A stretch of DNA of 64,000 nucleotides from Bacillus infantis NRRL B-14911 (GTDB taxonomy: Bacteria; Bacillota; Bacilli; Bacillales; Cytobacillaceae), in the NCBI RefSeq assembly GCF_000473245.1, contig NC_022524.1, forward strand, positions 1,078,501 through 1,142,500, read 5' to 3'. This document shows positions 25,809 to 33,702 of the stretch, piece by piece. The first letter of the stretch is position 1, and each line of letters begins with the position of its first letter. The notes beneath the pieces were generated by a model, which was given only the letters and a program-made list of their open reading frames with translations, had not been told where the DNA came from and ran no database searches. The position numbers were made by a program, and so were the translations under genes.

Positions 25809-28067
25809 ATGACATCAGACCAGCATCCCGATTATCAGAAGGAAAGTGAACGGCTCGATTTTACCAGAAAATATATGGAGGCTGTCATTAAAACAGCTGA
25901 ATCCAGCAAAGACCAGTTCAAGGAAAATATGAAAGAAGCCTTTCAGGACACGGACTGGCTCGAATCAAGCTTAAGCTATTCCTCCATTTTGACAAACGCC
26001 CGTTTTTTTGAAATGTCCAAAGATGAGCTGTCAAGCCTTCGAAATGCCCATCCAAAGCCTTATTTTGCCCGGCTTGATTACCAGCATAAAGGCCAGGAAG
26101 AGAAGGAGAGTCTGTATATTGGAAAAACCTCGCTCTATTCCAGGGAAAACCAGGAGCAGATTATCGTGGACTGGAGGTCCCCGATTGCCAATCTCTATTA
26201 TGAAGGCAGGCTTGGAAGGGTCGAATATGAGGCCTACGGTGAAAATTATGATGGCCAGCTGACATTAAAAAGACAGCTAATGATTGAGGATGGCATTCTG
26301 GAGGAAATCCGGGACATCGATCTAACCACTACCGACGAACTGCTTCAGGATTCCCTCGCCAAAAGCTCCAGCAGCCGGCTGACTGAAATTATTTCAACGA
26401 TCCAGGAAGAGCAAAACCGCATCATCAGGGCTGATCTGAACAAGCCCATCATCGTCCAGGGAGCAGCGGGAAGCGGAAAGACAACCATCGCCCTCCACCG
26501 AATCAGTTATTTCATCTATCAGTACAAAGAGAATTTCCTGCCGGAGCAGCTGATGATCCTGGCTCCGAGCCAGCTGTTCATAGACTACATATCAGAAGCA
26601 TTGCCTGAGCTAGGTGTGGAAAGAGTCAGGCAGACAACGTTTCCCGAGTATGTCCTGCAGTGCCTATCCGGAAATTTCTCCATTGCAGAGGACAGGAAGC
26701 TCATCCAGCTTCTTGAAGAAAAAGAAGAAGGATTCGGGCTCAGAGTTTCAGAAATCAAGGGATCCCGGGTGTTCAAGACCGTTTTAGATCAGTACTTAAA
26801 GAGTATCTCTTATACCTTTTATCCTTCTGACGACTTTATGGCGGATAAGTTCCGCCTGTTCAGCAGAAAGAAATTCATCAGGCTTTTTCATGAAGATTAT
26901 CATTATCTTCCCTATTTCCGGAGGCTTGAAAAGCTTAAGAGCATCCTTCAAGGCGATTTGAAAAGGAAGAAAAAGAATATCCTCGCCAAAATTGAAGCCT
27001 ACTATGATGACCGGATTGACAGGGCCATATACCGCGGCAAGGATCAGGATAAAAGAAGGGAATATGTCTCGCATGCCCTTGATCAAAAAGCCGGGCGGCT
27101 GGAGGAGGTCCAAAAGAGCATCAGAAGGGCTGTGCCCGACTATATGAAGCAGTTTCCGAAAAAGAAGGCGCTGGATTACTATCGTGAGCTTTTCGAGGAT
27201 CCGTCAAGGATCGTCCGTTTTTCAGGGAATGAACTGACAAAAGGCGAAGCAGAAGAATTATGCAGCTACTCACTTTCCATTCTCTCCAAGAAGAAGGTTG
27301 AACGGGAAGATCTGGCTGCCCTTCTGTATCTGCAGACAGAGCTTTACGGGGTTGATAAAGATTTAAAGGCAAAAAATATTGTCATAGATGAAGCCCAGGA
27401 TTACAGCTATATGGAGATATATGCTTTAAAAAAGGCCTGTGATACAGATATGTTTACGCTGGTGGGAGATCTCGCTCAGGGAATCCACTCTTATCGGGGG
27501 CTAAAGGCTTGGGAACCGGTCGTCACCGAGATATTCCCGCGTGCTACCTATACTGAGCTGCAGAAAAGCTATCGGACGACAATAGAAATCATGGAAAAAG
27601 CAAACCGCCTGCTGAAGCTCCTGCCCTACTCCTTTCCGCAGGTGGAACCTGTTGTCAGGCATGGTGAGAGCCCGTCTTTTATAGAAAGAGAAGAAGGAGC
27701 CGTGCTCGCGCGGCAAATTGCAGAAAAGGTAAAGGAGCTGCGGGAAGAACAGCTAAAGAACTTTGCTGTCATCGGTAAAACAATGAAGGACTGCCAGACT
27801 TTATTCGATTATTTCAAGGAAGAGACTGATGAAAAAGTCCGTCTGCTTGCAGAACGGGAAAGCATTCCGAAGGATGAAATCGTAATTGTCCCTTCCTATC
27901 TATCCAAAGGACTGGAATTTGATGCAGTATTCATTGTTTCGATACATGAAAAATATGATGCATCTTCAGAAATCGATATTAAGCTTCTATATGTGGGAAT
28001 GACCAGGCCGCTCCACCGGCTGTACTTTTACGGAGGGGAGAAGGCCGATTTCCTGCTTGAAGAATAA
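25809..28067 (+). CDS. helD: RNA polymerase recycling ATPase HelD (UvrD/Rep-like)
   Basis: A 752-residue protein of the Gram-positive HelD family, which pulls stalled RNA polymerase off DNA and can protect it from rifamycins in some species. An N-terminal antiparallel coiled coil (about 1-90), the region IVDWRSPIANLYYEG typical of HelD, Walker A GAAGSGKTT near 218-226, a long helical insertion (about 330-480), Walker B VIDEAQDYSYME near 526, and superfamily 1 motifs GDLAQGIHSYRG, LQKSYRTTIEI and SKGLEFDAVF. B. subtilis HelD has 774 residues. Start ATG 25809 follows AAAGGAG. It is monocistronic. Confidence 0.94.
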   Translation: MTSDQHPDYQKESERLDFTRKYMEAVIKTAESSKDQFKENMKEAFQDTDWLESSLSYSSILTNARFFEMSKDELSSLRNAHPKPYFARLDYQHKGQEEKESLYIGKTSLYSRENQEQIIVDWRSPIANLYYEGRLGRVEYEAYGENYDGQLTLKRQLMIEDGILEEIRDIDLTTTDELLQDSLAKSSSSRLTEIISTIQEEQNRIIRADLNKPIIVQGAAGSGKTTIALHRISYFIYQYKENFLPEQLMILAPSQLFIDYISEALPELGVERVRQTTFPEYVLQCLSGNFSIAEDRKLIQLLEEKEEGFGLRVSEIKGSRVFKTVLDQYLKSISYTFYPSDDFMADKFRLFSRKKFIRLFHEDYHYLPYFRRLEKLKSILQGDLKRKKKNILAKIEAYYDDRIDRAIYRGKDQDKRREYVSHALDQKAGRLEEVQKSIRRAVPDYMKQFPKKKALDYYRELFEDPSRIVRFSGNELTKGEAEELCSYSLSILSKKKVEREDLAALLYLQTELYGVDKDLKAKNIVIDEAQDYSYMEIYALKKACDTDMFTLVGDLAQGIHSYRGLKAWEPVVTEIFPRATYTELQKSYRTTIEIMEKANRLLKLLPYSFPQVEPVVRHGESPSFIEREEGAVLARQIAEKVKELREEQLKNFAVIGKTMKDCQTLFDYFKEETDEKVRLLAERESIPKDEIVIVPSYLSKGLEFDAVFIVSIHEKYDASSEIDIKLLYVGMTRPLHRLYFYGGEKADFLLEE

Positions 28068-28076
28068 AGCGTGCAG

Positions 28077-28107
28077 AAGAATCCTGTTGAACAGGATTCT
28101 TTTTTGT
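28077..28107 (+). terminator. Rho-independent terminator after helD
   Basis: AAGAATCCTGT-tga-ACAGGATTCTT followed by T6. Confidence 0.92.
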
Positions 28108-28363
28108 TAGGCACAAATTCTGCTGATGGAAAATTGGGCTTGTTTTAGAAAAAATCTTTGCAGAAAATCAGTTTTGGACAAGTTTTCCAGGGTAAGAAGA
28201 TAATTACAATATCGGCGGAAGCCGTTTATATAAAATGGGCGGCTGCAGCGGGAGCAGCCGCTTTCGGTTTTTCTAGAACATTTTGGCGCAGAGACAAGAC
28301 CAACTTTCTTGTTTTCCCGCTGTGTAAAAATTCACCCTAGCAAATAAAGGAAAGAAGACGCAT
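28108..28363 (+). other. Intergenic region with terminator-like hairpins, possible small RNA
   Basis: No gene is visible. CGGC-ggaa-GCCG (28213-28224) is followed by a stronger hairpin, GCGGCTGC (28239-28246) with GCAGCCGC (28254-28261), and then by a T-rich run. Such a terminator, 130 bases after the helD terminator and with no gene in between, suggests a short independent transcript. No convincing promoter was found. Confidence 0.35.
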
Positions 28364-28388
28364 GTTTTAGATTTTGAAGCTGGGGTAA
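28364..28388 (+). promoter_or_regulatory. SigB-type promoter
   Basis: GTTTTA (28364-28369), 13-base spacer, GGGTAA (28383-28388), close to the B. subtilis SigB pattern GTTTAA-N12-15-GGGTAT. It lies about 50 bases before the lipoprotein start and would drive the lipoprotein and GlsB-type genes. Confidence 0.7.
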
Positions 28389-28435
28389 TTTATTTGTACA
28401 AGCAGCAAACAACAAACCGAAAAGGAGGGTGATGA

Positions 28436-28957
28436 TTGAAAAAACTCTATTCGGTACCGATTATTGCCATCTTAATATTTCTTATAGGCTGCAGCAACGG
28501 GCAGGAAGCTGAGCAGGAACTGAATCAGGCGGCTGATGAACTGGAACAGTCAGCTGAGGAAGTTGCTCAATCTGCCAAAGAGAAGACCGAAGAGGCTGCT
28601 GATGATGTTAAAGAAAATGCGCCTGATACGATTGATAAGATTAAAGGTGCATTAGAGGAAGGCAAAGAAACTGTTAAGCAAGAAATGGTCGAAAAAGGGG
28701 ATACTGTTAAAGCGGAGGAGGATTTTTACCTCGCTGCGACCCCAGAAGCCTATGACAGTCTCTACGATTTCATCCAGATCAATGATTATGATGGAATCAA
28801 ACAGCTGGAAGAAGAAAAGGATGCGCTGCTTGTAGAAAAAGGAACCGAACTTGAAGTGCTGGACCGTGATCCGGTCCGTGTAAAAGTGGCGGTAAAGGCC
28901 GGAGATGAAGAAGGCTTTGCGCCAGTCAATCTGTTAGAGCCAGCTGGCAACAGCTGA
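28436..28957 (+). CDS. Stress-type lipoprotein, helical with C-terminal SH3-like segment
   Basis: A 173-residue lipoprotein. TTG 28436 is the start: AAAGGAGG lies 7 bases upstream, and only this frame gives a signal peptide (MKKLYSVPIIAILIFLIGC, lipobox LIGC). Residues about 25-90 form an Ala/Glu/Gln/Lys-rich amphipathic helix (EQELNQAADELEQSAEEVAQ), similar in composition to LEA-like and YtxH-type stress proteins. The last 60 residues (GTELEVLDRDPVRVKVAV, EGFAPVNLLEPA) look like an SH3-like beta domain. A SigB-type promoter precedes it. No named family is recognised. Confidence 0.8.
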   Translation: MKKLYSVPIIAILIFLIGCSNGQEAEQELNQAADELEQSAEEVAQSAKEKTEEAADDVKENAPDTIDKIKGALEEGKETVKQEMVEKGDTVKAEEDFYLAATPEAYDSLYDFIQINDYDGIKQLEEEKDALLVEKGTELEVLDRDPVRVKVAVKAGDEEGFAPVNLLEPAGNS

Positions 28958-29011
28958 TGCTTTTATAAACTTAATTCTGCAAAACAAAAAACTAATTAGG
29001 AGTGAGAAATT

Positions 29012-29269
29012 ATGTTAAGTTTTCTTTGGGCATTAATTATTGGTGGAATCATCGGGTGGATTGCCGGCATGATCGTAGGAAGAGACATTCCGGGCGGCGT
29101 AATCGGTAATATTATCGCAGGTTTCGTTGGAGCTTGGTTAGGTACATTGATTCTTGGCGACTGGGGTCCTGTCGTAGCTGACTTTGCTATTATCCCTGCC
29201 ATTATCGGTGCTGTTGTTCTGGTATTTGTACTAAGCTTGATCATGAAAGGTATGCGTAAAGCAGACTAA
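29012..29269 (+). CDS. GlsB/YeaQ/YmgE-family stress membrane protein
   Basis: An 85-residue hydrophobic protein with three membrane segments and glycine-rich motifs: GGIIGWIAGMIVGRDIPGG, GNIIAGFVGAWLGTLIL. This is the transglycosylase-associated (YmgE) family, usually under general-stress control in firmicutes. It lies 54 bases after the lipoprotein gene with its own AGGAG site and probably shares the SigB-type promoter. The biochemical role is unknown. A strong terminator follows. Confidence 0.93.
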   Translation: MLSFLWALIIGGIIGWIAGMIVGRDIPGGVIGNIIAGFVGAWLGTLILGDWGPVVADFAIIPAIIGAVVLVFVLSLIMKGMRKAD

Positions 29270-29275
29270 TACAAG

Positions 29276-29300
29276 AAAGCCCCTTTTTAGGGGCTTTTTT
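29276..29300 (+). terminator. Rho-independent terminator after glsB-type gene
   Basis: AAAGCCCC-tttta-GGGGCTTTTTT. Confidence 0.95.
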
Positions 29301-29366
29301 GTGTTTGATTATCTATTTGTTTCACTAGGGTGTAGTGGAATCTTTTGTTTGGTTTTTTAGGTGGAT

Positions 29367-29765
29367 AGAGGGTCTGAGTTTATTCAGCTGGAGTCATCTG
29401 TTTGAGTTTTAGGGGATGGAGGGTGATAGTCGGCATGACAGGAACCCTCTGCAGGGATATTAAGAGTTCAGAGGGTCTTAGTCAGCTGGACTAGAGCCCT
29501 CTGTAAGGCAATTAAGAGTCTAGAGGGCCTTAGTCAGCTGGACTAGAACCCTCTGTAAGGCAATTAAGAGTCTAGAGGGCCTTAGTCAGCTGGACTAGAG
29601 CCCTCTGTGTGGCTATTAAGAGTCCAGAGGGTCTTAGTCAGCTGGACTAGAGCCCTCTGTGTGGCTTTTAAAAGTCCAGAGGGTCTTAGTCAGCTGGACT
29701 AGAACCCTCTGTAAGGCTTTTTGCAGTAAAGAGGGTCTCAGGTGGCTCAGCATGAATCCTTCATT
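29367..29765. repeat. 52-bp tandem repeat array with internal dyads
   Basis: Units start with agaggg at 29470, 29522, 29574, 29626, 29678 and 29730, exactly 52 bases apart; two more diverged units start at about 29367 and 29418. A typical unit reads agagggtcttagtcagctgg, then actagagccctctgtaaggc, then aattaagagtct. AGAGGG pairs with CCCTCT and AGTC with GACT inside each unit, so every repeat can form a hairpin. The 52-bp period is not a multiple of three, so it is not a coding repeat. It lies between convergent genes. Confidence 0.9.
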
Positions 29766-29782
29766 TGCTTCTGCAGAAAGAT

Positions 29783-30697
29783 TTAAAGCTCCTCCGGCTG
29801 AAAGCCTCTGAACATTTCCGGGCAGTCAGTTACAGGTGCGTAACAGACCACTGCTTCCTCTGTAAAGGGATGCGGAACCTCCAGCTTGGCAGCATGAAGG
29901 GCCTGCCGCGGAAAGGCCGGGCTGCCGCCATACAATCTGTCCCCAGTCAATGGGTGGCCCATATCACTGAAGTGGACCCTGATCTGATGGGTCCTTCCTG
30001 TTTCCAGCCGGCAGGACACAAGGGTCTGCTGCTCTCTTGGAAATATTGCAGCAACTTCATAATGAGTGACCGCATCCTGACCGCCTGGGGAAACCCGCCT
30101 TCTTGTAGGGTGATGCCTGTCCCGCCCAATGGGCTTGCGGATCACCCCTTTTTTTTGTTTAATGACCCCGTCCGCCATGGCGATATAGGTCCGCTTGATT
30201 TTTCTTTCCTTAAGAAGCTGATCAAGCATGCCTCCTGCAAGTGCATGCTTGGCGAACAATACAGCACCGGTTGTATCTTTATCAAGGCGGTGGATGTGCT
30301 TGACCTGGCGGTACTCCCCTTTGGCCAGGAGATGAAAGGCAGCTGCGTTGGCAAGCGTGTCTTCCTGCATCGGCTCATTGGGGTGAGTATCCATGCCGGC
30401 AGGCTTGTTGAGAATCAGCATATGATCATCCTCATACAGCACGTCAATTTCATGGTATGCAGGCTTTACGCCGAAATCTTCTTCAGCAAAAAGCTTTAGC
30501 CCCAGCCTGCTGCCTTCAATAAGCGGTGATGTCCAGGCAGGAGCTGAGCCGTCCACTAATATGCTTTTTTCCATTCTCATCAAATGGATTTGCTTTTTAG
30601 GGGCCTTCCAGCGGCTGCGGAGAAGCTCCTCAAGCGTCATGCCCTCCCAGTGGCTGGGGATTATAATTTCAAACCATTCACCTTTTTTCTTCGTAAT
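29783..30697 (-). CDS. yhcT: RluA-family pseudouridine synthase YhcT, probable AUU or AUC start
   Basis: An RNA pseudouridine synthase with the catalytic motif HIHRLDKDTTGAVLFAKHAL, plus the family segments YEDDHMLILNKPAGMDTHPN, KRTYIAMADG, GRDRHHPTRRRVSPGGQDAVTHYEV and ETGRTHQIRVHFSDMGHPLTGD. Neighbouring yhcU supports identity with B. subtilis YhcT. The first ATG in frame (30640) has no usable ribosome binding site, and the frame continues upstream with likely native sequence (EWFEIIIPSHWEGMTLEELL). No ATG, GTG or TTG occurs in that extension. AGGAGG at 30713-30708 points to ATC (30700) or ATT (30697), giving about 304 residues, near the length I recall for YhcT. Confidence 0.85.
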   Translation of the reverse strand: MTKKKGEWFEIIIPSHWEGMTLEELLRSRWKAPKKQIHLMRMEKSILVDGSAPAWTSPLIEGSRLGLKLFAEEDFGVKPAYHEIDVLYEDDHMLILNKPAGMDTHPNEPMQEDTLANAAAFHLLAKGEYRQVKHIHRLDKDTTGAVLFAKHALAGGMLDQLLKERKIKRTYIAMADGVIKQKKGVIRKPIGRDRHHPTRRRVSPGGQDAVTHYEVAAIFPREQQTLVSCRLETGRTHQIRVHFSDMGHPLTGDRLYGGSPAFPRQALHAAKLEVPHPFTEEAVVCYAPVTDCPEMFRGFQPEEL

Positions 30698-30700
30698 GAT

Positions 30701-31030
30701 ACAAAGCCCTCCTTCAGCCAGTATTTTCCTATAATAGTAAGCCGTTAATTCACATATAAATCATACATGAAAAATGTTTCCATGCAATGGATGCCGGCAG
30801 CCGATTCATATCTCCCCAGTATGCTCCAATATTGTATAATTGTAAGCGGGTAAGCCAAAAGACATATTTTTATGTAAAAAAAAGCGGTTTCTTTATTCGT
30901 GATTTCCTACGCTATGTAAAAAAATGCCGTCTCTATGGGTATAATTACCACCCTTAGAGATTCGGCTGATATGTTATTCTAGGATTATATGTTACGAAAT
31001 GATTACAAGGATTACAAAGGTGGGTTTTCA
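30701..31030 (+). other. Divergent intergenic region between yhcT and yhcU
   Basis: AT-rich, without coding sequence. Two TATAAT boxes face yhcU (30835-30840 and 30940-30945) with weak -35 matches. The yhcT ribosome binding site lies at its left end. No terminator or riboswitch is recognised. Confidence 0.4.
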
Positions 31031-31429
31031 GTGAAAGTAGTTTTTGCATCGACTCCTAACCAGGAAGAGAGGATCAGGGAACTGGTAGATTATTTTTATA
31101 CATCTATTTTTCCTGCTTATTTTTCAGATGAGGATATTAAAGAGTTTGAAAAGCTGAAGGTGCTGCATACTTCTACCAGGCATTTTGAATATTTCGGGAC
31201 TTTGAAGGAAGCATTTCAGGTGATCGCCAGCCTGCAGACGCTGATTTCTATCCTGGAATCTTCTGATCCGGAAAACCGATATGAGGGCATCTTTCAGAAG
31301 AATGTACATATCCTGAAAGATTTCGGATTATTCTTTCCTTTCGGCTTTAGCTCTTTTATTGATGCAAAAGAGCTGAAGGGTGATATGTTTAGTGTGTATA
31401 CGAAAGCGGCGAATGAGCTTTTGGTTTAA
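31031..31429 (+). CDS. yhcU: YhcU-like protein (DUF5365)
   Basis: A 132-residue soluble protein of unknown function: MKVVFASTPNQEERIRELVDY, a Phe/Tyr-rich centre (FYTSIFPAYFSDEDIKEFEKL) and helical C-terminus. It corresponds to B. subtilis YhcU by content and by its place next to yhcT. GTG 31031 is chosen as start because aaaggtggg lies 6 bases upstream and because homologues start MKV; an ATG at 30989 lacks a ribosome binding site. It ends at a terminator. Confidence 0.8.
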   Translation: MKVVFASTPNQEERIRELVDYFYTSIFPAYFSDEDIKEFEKLKVLHTSTRHFEYFGTLKEAFQVIASLQTLISILESSDPENRYEGIFQKNVHILKDFGLFFPFGFSSFIDAKELKGDMFSVYTKAANELLV

Positions 31430-31456
31430 AATGGGGCAGAAGTAGTGAGTTTGAAG

Positions 31457-31493
31457 AACGGGAAGGAGCGGGGGTGCTTCTTCCTGTTTTTTT
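31457..31493 (+). terminator. Rho-independent terminator after yhcU
   Basis: AACGGGAAGGAGC pairs with TGCTTCTTCCTGTT (minor mismatches) and is followed by T7. Confidence 0.8.
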
Positions 31494-31516
31494 ATAGTGT
31501 TTTATTTAATATGGAG

Positions 31517-31649
31517 CTGTTGGTTTCCGTTCCGGGCACTTCGCTTTCCGTGGGGCGGCGCTGAGCCTCCTCAGAGCAAGCTCCTGCGTGGTCTCAGCTT
31601 TGCCGCTATTTCCCGCAGGAGTCTGCGTGCCCTCCACTCCAACCAACAG
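31517..31649. repeat. 133-bp interspersed repeat with terminal inverted repeats
   Basis: CTGTTGGTT (31517-31525) and AACCAACAG (31641-31649) form perfect 9-bp terminal inverted repeats. The interior (ttccgttccgggcacttcgc, ttgccgctatttcccgcagg) is the core of a GC-rich repeat that I recall from intergenic regions of many Bacillaceae. It has no coding capacity and looks like a miniature, non-autonomous element. Confidence 0.75.
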
Positions 31650-31925
31650 GTCTTTTTAAACTTTGGTACATTTCTGCAAAACCAATAATCGGGACTAAAG
31701 ATTCGTTTCAATCTCTTTTTCAGGAGCACTAGATAAATAAAGTCTTAAGAGGTATAAACCTGCTAATTGTTGGACATCCTGCATAACAACCAGCTCCTTC
31801 CGTAATGCAGCTCTGATTCGGGAATGTCTGTAACTGCAGACATTCCGGCCGGATTAACCTGCGATGTTACGAGTAGGGGCTTGTTTATTAACAAAAAATT
31901 TTAAGGTCTTTTTGATATACAACGT
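31650..31925. other. Intergenic region, one stable hairpin
   Basis: Nothing coding. GGAATGTCTG (31821-31830) and CAGACATTCC (31837-31846) form a 10-bp hairpin with a 6-base loop, not followed by a T tract. Confidence 0.35.
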
Positions 31926-31958
31926 AAAAACGGGAAGGAGCGATCCTTCCCGTTTTTT
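31926..31958. terminator. Bidirectional rho-independent terminator
   Basis: AAAAACGGGAAGGA-gcga-TCCTTCCCGTTTTTT, immediately beyond the thioredoxin-like gene. Confidence 0.92.
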
Positions 31959-31959
31959 C

Positions 31960-32430
31960 TTATTTAGAATTCTCGTTAAACCATTCTTCGAATACTTCTT
32001 TGTCTTGTGAGCCTGTGATTCTGTTTGTTTCTTTGCCGTCTTTGTATTGGACGATTGTTGGTGTTTCGTTTATGTTGTAGTTGTCCCAGCCGTTTTCGAA
32101 TTCCCACAGGTTGAATTGTACAAGGTCGACTCCCATTTCATCTGCCAGCGGGGCGACAACAGGGGTTGTCCTTTGGCAGTGCGGGCATGTAGGGCTGAAG
32201 AAGTAGACGGTTGCGTCTTCTCCTGCTTCAAGCTTTTTCTCCAGTTCATCCGGGAGAATAATGTTCTGGTAGTTCGGATCATCGAGCTGGTCGATTGTTT
32301 CAGACTTCAGATTCTCTGTTCCGTATGGGTTATTGCCGGATACCTTTTCTTTATTCTGCATACTGGTGAGCACTGCCACACCTGCAAATAGTGCTATGAT
32401 AATAACTAAAAATATAATGACTTTCTTCAA
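31960..32430 (-). CDS. Membrane-anchored thioredoxin-family protein (CPHC)
   Basis: A 156-residue protein. Residues 5-24 form an N-terminal membrane anchor or signal; the thioredoxin fold follows with active site FFSPTCPHCQRTTP and a cis-Pro in INETPTIVQYKDG. The CPHC dithiol is the DsbA-type sequence, which usually gives an oxidant. It begins one base after the stop of bdbC, so the two form an operon for disulfide formation outside the cell: BdbC would reoxidise this protein. It resembles the BdbA/thioredoxin-like group and is too short for BdbD. The terminator directly follows. Confidence 0.88.
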   Translation of the reverse strand: MKKVIIFLVIIIALFAGVAVLTSMQNKEKVSGNNPYGTENLKSETIDQLDDPNYQNIILPDELEKKLEAGEDATVYFFSPTCPHCQRTTPVVAPLADEMGVDLVQFNLWEFENGWDNYNINETPTIVQYKDGKETNRITGSQDKEVFEEWFNENSK

Positions 32431-32431
32431 A

Positions 32432-32869
32432 TCACACTGCCTCCTTTGTTTTTTTCCAGATGATCAAGCTTGTTATAAAGATAATGATAAAAGCTGTAAG
32501 CGCAAGCAGGGGAATCGTAATGAATCCCAGCCAGTTGATATATTGCCCTGTGCAAGGGACCCTGCCGCAGGAAAGGGCATTTTCGCCAAGGAATGAGACC
32601 TTCTGTATAGAATAATGATAAATAGATATGCATGCACCGGCAGCGGAGAGGATCATTGTATAAAAGCTGATTTTAAAGTCTTTTTTAATCACAGCGATCC
32701 CGAGTATGACGGCGAGGGGGTACATGGCGATGCGCTGGTACCAGCAGAGTGCGCAGGGCTCATAATGGCGGACTTCAGAAAAATAGAGGCTTCCGAACAT
32801 CGCCAGGATGGAGGCTGCCCAGGAAAGGAATAAAAGGTTTTCCCTCGGATCTTGTTTTGGCTTATCCAT
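32432..32869 (-). CDS. bdbC: Disulfide oxidoreductase BdbC (DsbB family)
   Basis: A 145-residue protein with four membrane helices. The first quinone-linked cysteine pair is in HYEPCALCWYQRIAMYP and the second in ENALSCGRVPCTGQYINWLG, both in the expected outer loops. It passes electrons from the partner thiol protein to menaquinone. The partner gene starts one base downstream. The length is close to B. subtilis BdbC (138). Confidence 0.94.
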   Translation of the reverse strand: MDKPKQDPRENLLFLSWAASILAMFGSLYFSEVRHYEPCALCWYQRIAMYPLAVILGIAVIKKDFKISFYTMILSAAGACISIYHYSIQKVSFLGENALSCGRVPCTGQYINWLGFITIPLLALTAFIIIFITSLIIWKKTKEAV

Positions 32870-33105
32870 ATGCTTCTCCTTTAATTGGTTTATGGTGAAA
32901 TTATAAAGAGATTCTCCGGACTTGTAAATTCCCTTGAATTAAAGACACCTAATCTTCACATTTTTGCAGTGTTCAGGACAGCATGAGTGAAGATGTGCAG
33001 GCATAAGCTGTTAACGGCAGCCGGAAATTCCTTCTTTCATTCTACCATTGATACAGGGGCGAGCATCAGTCCTAATATTATCCTATCTGTAAAAGGAGTA
33101 TTAAT

Positions 33106-33654
33106 ATGAAAAAACATGCGTTAGTCATTGGCGGAACGGGTATGTTAAAAAGAGTGATTGAATCGCTCTGCAAAGAAGGATTCCATGTCAGTGCAATGGG
33201 CAGAAGCCATGATCATTTTTTAAAAATGATGGAAGAAATTTCTGTACCTGGAGACGTATCTTTTATACAAGCAGACTATTACAGTCCCGTCCAGTTCCAG
33301 GAAGGCTTGATCCAAGCTGTTCTGGACCGGGGGACGTTCGATTTGGCCGCCGTTTGGATGAGAAGCAATGCTTCGGACAGCTTCCAGTGGCTTTTGCAGT
33401 ACATAGCGAAAGATGACAAGTTTACAGAGCTGTATGAGATTAAAGGCAGCCATGCTTCGAGGGAGCCTTTCAAAGGCCTGGAAACTTCCTCTCTCAAGTG
33501 GATGAGGATTATTCTTGGATTCTGTTTTGAAGGGGAAAAGGCCAGATGGCTTACCCATGAGGAAATTTCTGAGGGGGTGCTGAAGGCAATCAGCCTGAAA
33601 GCCTCCTTATTCACAGCGGGCGTGACGGAGCCTTGGGAGAAAAGGCCCTCATAG
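33106..33654 (+). CDS. Short-chain dehydrogenase-like NAD(P)-binding protein
   Basis: A 182-residue protein with an N-terminal Rossmann fold: ALVIGGTGMLKRVIESLCKEG and a basic strand-2 end, AMGRSHDHF, that suggests NADP. The usual SDR Tyr-x-x-x-Lys catalytic pair is not obvious (the nearest is YEIKGSH), and the C-terminus is short. The enzyme may be divergent or use the fold for binding only. Start ATG 33106 follows AAAGGAG. It is followed 48 bases later by yhcX. Confidence 0.78.
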   Translation: MKKHALVIGGTGMLKRVIESLCKEGFHVSAMGRSHDHFLKMMEEISVPGDVSFIQADYYSPVQFQEGLIQAVLDRGTFDLAAVWMRSNASDSFQWLLQYIAKDDKFTELYEIKGSHASREPFKGLETSSLKWMRIILGFCFEGEKARWLTHEEISEGVLKAISLKASLFTAGVTEPWEKRPS

Positions 33655-33702
33655 TGTAAATGCCATTAACATGCAGCGCGAATAAGAGGAGATGCAGACA
33701 GT

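Noticed and set aside
29367-29765. CRISPR array
   Set aside because: Units are contiguous and similar along their whole length, with no unique spacers and no cas genes nearby.
29765-30499. 244-codon frame on the plus strand opposite yhcT
   Set aside because: yhcT on the other strand has all pseudouridine synthase motifs; the plus frame shows none and has no ribosome binding site.
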